Shown piece after piece: positions 10,684 through 11,638 of a stretch of 11,638 bases of DNA; the stretch's first letter is position 1; every line of letters begins with the position of its first letter. Source of the stretch: an uncultured Roseovarius sp. (GTDB taxonomy: Bacteria > Pseudomonadota > Alphaproteobacteria > Rhodobacterales > Rhodobacteraceae); contig CAJXKX010000020.1 in NCBI GenBank assembly GCA_913055965.1, forward strand, positions 1-11,638. The letters are read 5' to 3'. The notes below the pieces were generated by a model. That model worked only from the letters and a program-made list of their open reading frames with translations. It had not been told where the DNA came from and ran no database searches. The position numbers were made by a program, and so were the translations under genes.

Positions 10684-11638
10684 CTGGCGCGCTGCGCGCG
10701 GTCCTGCTCTCGCTGGCGCTCCTGCCGGCAGGCCCGCTTGCGGCGTCCGACTTCGACCGGGACATCCGTCACGACGTCACCGATTTCTCCGACCTGCCGC
10801 GCTGGGCGCATGACGACCACGCGGCGGCGCTCGCGGTCTTCGTCGAAACCTGCCCCGACATGCGCGGCGCGGATTGGCAATCGCTCTGCGCCCTGGCGCA
10901 GACGGGGCCCGAGCCGCGCACCTTCTTCGAACTGTTCTTTCGCCCGGTCCTGGTCAGCGATGGCTCGCGTGCGCTCTTTACCGGGTATTTCGAGCCCGAG
11001 CTTTCCGGCGCGCTGCGCCCCGATGCGCGCTATCGCTATCCGGTCTACGGCATGCCGCCCGAGGCCCGCGCCGCCGATGTCTGGCTCACGCGCCGCGAGA
11101 TCGTGACCGGCGACGCGATGCGGGGGCGCGGGCTCGAGATCGCCTGGGTGGATGACCCGGTCGAGCTGTTCTTTCTCCAGATTCAGGGCTCCGGCCGGAT
11201 CAGGCTGCCGGACGGGCAGGTGATCCGGGTCGGATATGCAGGCTCCAACGGCCATCCCTACCGGTCCATCGGGGTCGAACTGGTACGCCGCGGCGTCTAC
11301 GATGCGCATCAGGTCTCGGCGCAGGTGATCAAGAACTGGGTGCGGCGCAACCCGGCCGACGGCCGGGACTTGCTGTTTCACAACCCGTCCTACGTGTTCT
11401 TTCGCCGCATCGACGAGGTGCCGCCCGAGCGTGGCCCGCTTGGCGCGATGAACCGGTCGGTCACGCCCGGGCGCACCATCGCCGTCGATCCCGCCCATGT
11501 GCCGCTCGGCGCGCCGGTCTGGATCGAGAAGGAGGGGCATGGCCCGATCCATCGCCTGATGATCGCGCAGGATACCGGCTCGGCCATCAAGGGGCCCCAG
11601 CGCGCGGATATCTTCTTCGGCACGGGCGACGAGGCGGG
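10680..11638 (+). CDS. mltA: Membrane-bound lytic murein transglycosylase A (MltA), 3' end missing
   Basis: Lytic transglycosylase that cleaves the MurNAc-GlcNAc bond of peptidoglycan to leave 1,6-anhydro-MurNAc ends. 319 residues are visible and the frame is still open at the window end. An N-terminal signal (LRAVLLSLALLPAGPLAAS, about 5-23) exports it; no lipobox cysteine is seen, unlike the E. coli lipoprotein. Recognisable family segments are ALFTGYFEPEL, WVDDPVELFFLQIQGSGRI, VGYAGSNGHPYRSIG and NPSYVFFR. The 3D domain has AVDPAHVPLG (D270) and AQDTGSAIKGPQRADIFFG (D298 and D310), the aspartates expected at the active site. ATG 10680 overlaps the preceding stop. Along with the two L,D-transpeptidases and the CAP lipoprotein it gives the window an envelope-remodelling theme. 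Confidence 0.93.
   Translation, partial: MTGALRAVLLSLALLPAGPLAASDFDRDIRHDVTDFSDLPRWAHDDHAAALAVFVETCPDMRGADWQSLCALAQTGPEPRTFFELFFRPVLVSDGSRALFTGYFEPELSGALRPDARYRYPVYGMPPEARAADVWLTRREIVTGDAMRGRGLEIAWVDDPVELFFLQIQGSGRIRLPDGQVIRVGYAGSNGHPYRSIGVELVRRGVYDAHQVSAQVIKNWVRRNPADGRDLLFHNPSYVFFRRIDEVPPERGPLGAMNRSVTPGRTIAVDPAHVPLGAPVWIEKEGHGPIHRLMIAQDTGSAIKGPQRADIFFGTGDEA

Noticed and set aside
1..11638. Search for tRNA, rRNA, riboswitch, CRISPR, insertion sequence or phage attachment signs
   Set aside because: No cloverleaf, repeat-spacer array, transposase motif, terminal inverted repeat or target duplication was seen. Composition is even throughout.

Overview
This window looks like a chromosomal core region of a high-GC alphaproteobacterium, most likely Rhodobacterales (Rhodobacteraceae or Roseobacteraceae). 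The grounds are the GC-rich third codon positions, a NDUFAF5-type protein next to ferrochelatase, a Tim44/TimA-like protein divergent from fxsA-secB, and a grxC-nitrilase-marR run downstream of comF. No mobile element, phage gene, CRISPR array, tRNA or rRNA is visible. Coding density is very high and no gene-free stretch reaches 300 bases.

Left part (1-2295, + strand): the 3' portion of a CCA-adding enzyme/poly(A) polymerase gene overlaps by four bases a TrmA/RlmCD-type Fe-S RNA uracil methyltransferase. Both act on RNA. Next is an envelope block (2296-4514): a lipoprotein L,D-transpeptidase (+), a CAP-domain lipoprotein (-) whose stop codon abuts that of the transpeptidase, a second L,D-transpeptidase with a Tat-like signal (+), and a 62-residue secreted or membrane-anchored peptide of unknown function. 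A 28-bp perfect palindromic terminator then separates this block from the minus-strand genes.

Middle part (4596-8847): the minus strand carries ferrochelatase (hemH), preceded by a NDUFAF5-like methyltransferase-fold gene that lacks the usual glycine-rich SAM motif. It diverges, with only 15 bp between start codons, from a plus-strand operon of comF, grxC, a Nit-type carbon-nitrogen hydrolase and a marR-type regulator. The last three genes are packed with gaps of 3 and 0 bases.

Right part (8887-11638): fxsA and secB are on the minus strand, and a Tim44/TimA-like gene and mltA (murein lytic transglycosylase A, cut by the window end) are on the plus strand. The two pairs diverge from a 108-bp spacer that holds a perfect 8-bp inverted repeat. 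Themes are envelope and peptidoglycan (two L,D-transpeptidases, CAP lipoprotein, MltA, TimA, SecB), heme and respiratory-complex maturation (HemH, NDUFAF5-like), and thiol metabolism (GrxC with a Nit-type amidase).

I do not see a clearly novel multi-gene system here. The most useful leads are the degenerate SAM site of the NDUFAF5-like protein with a possible leaderless start, the small peptide before the terminator, and several regulatory-looking sites: an 11-bp direct repeat, the 8-bp dyad, and a CtrA-like box upstream of comF. All function calls rest on reading motifs by eye, with no database search.
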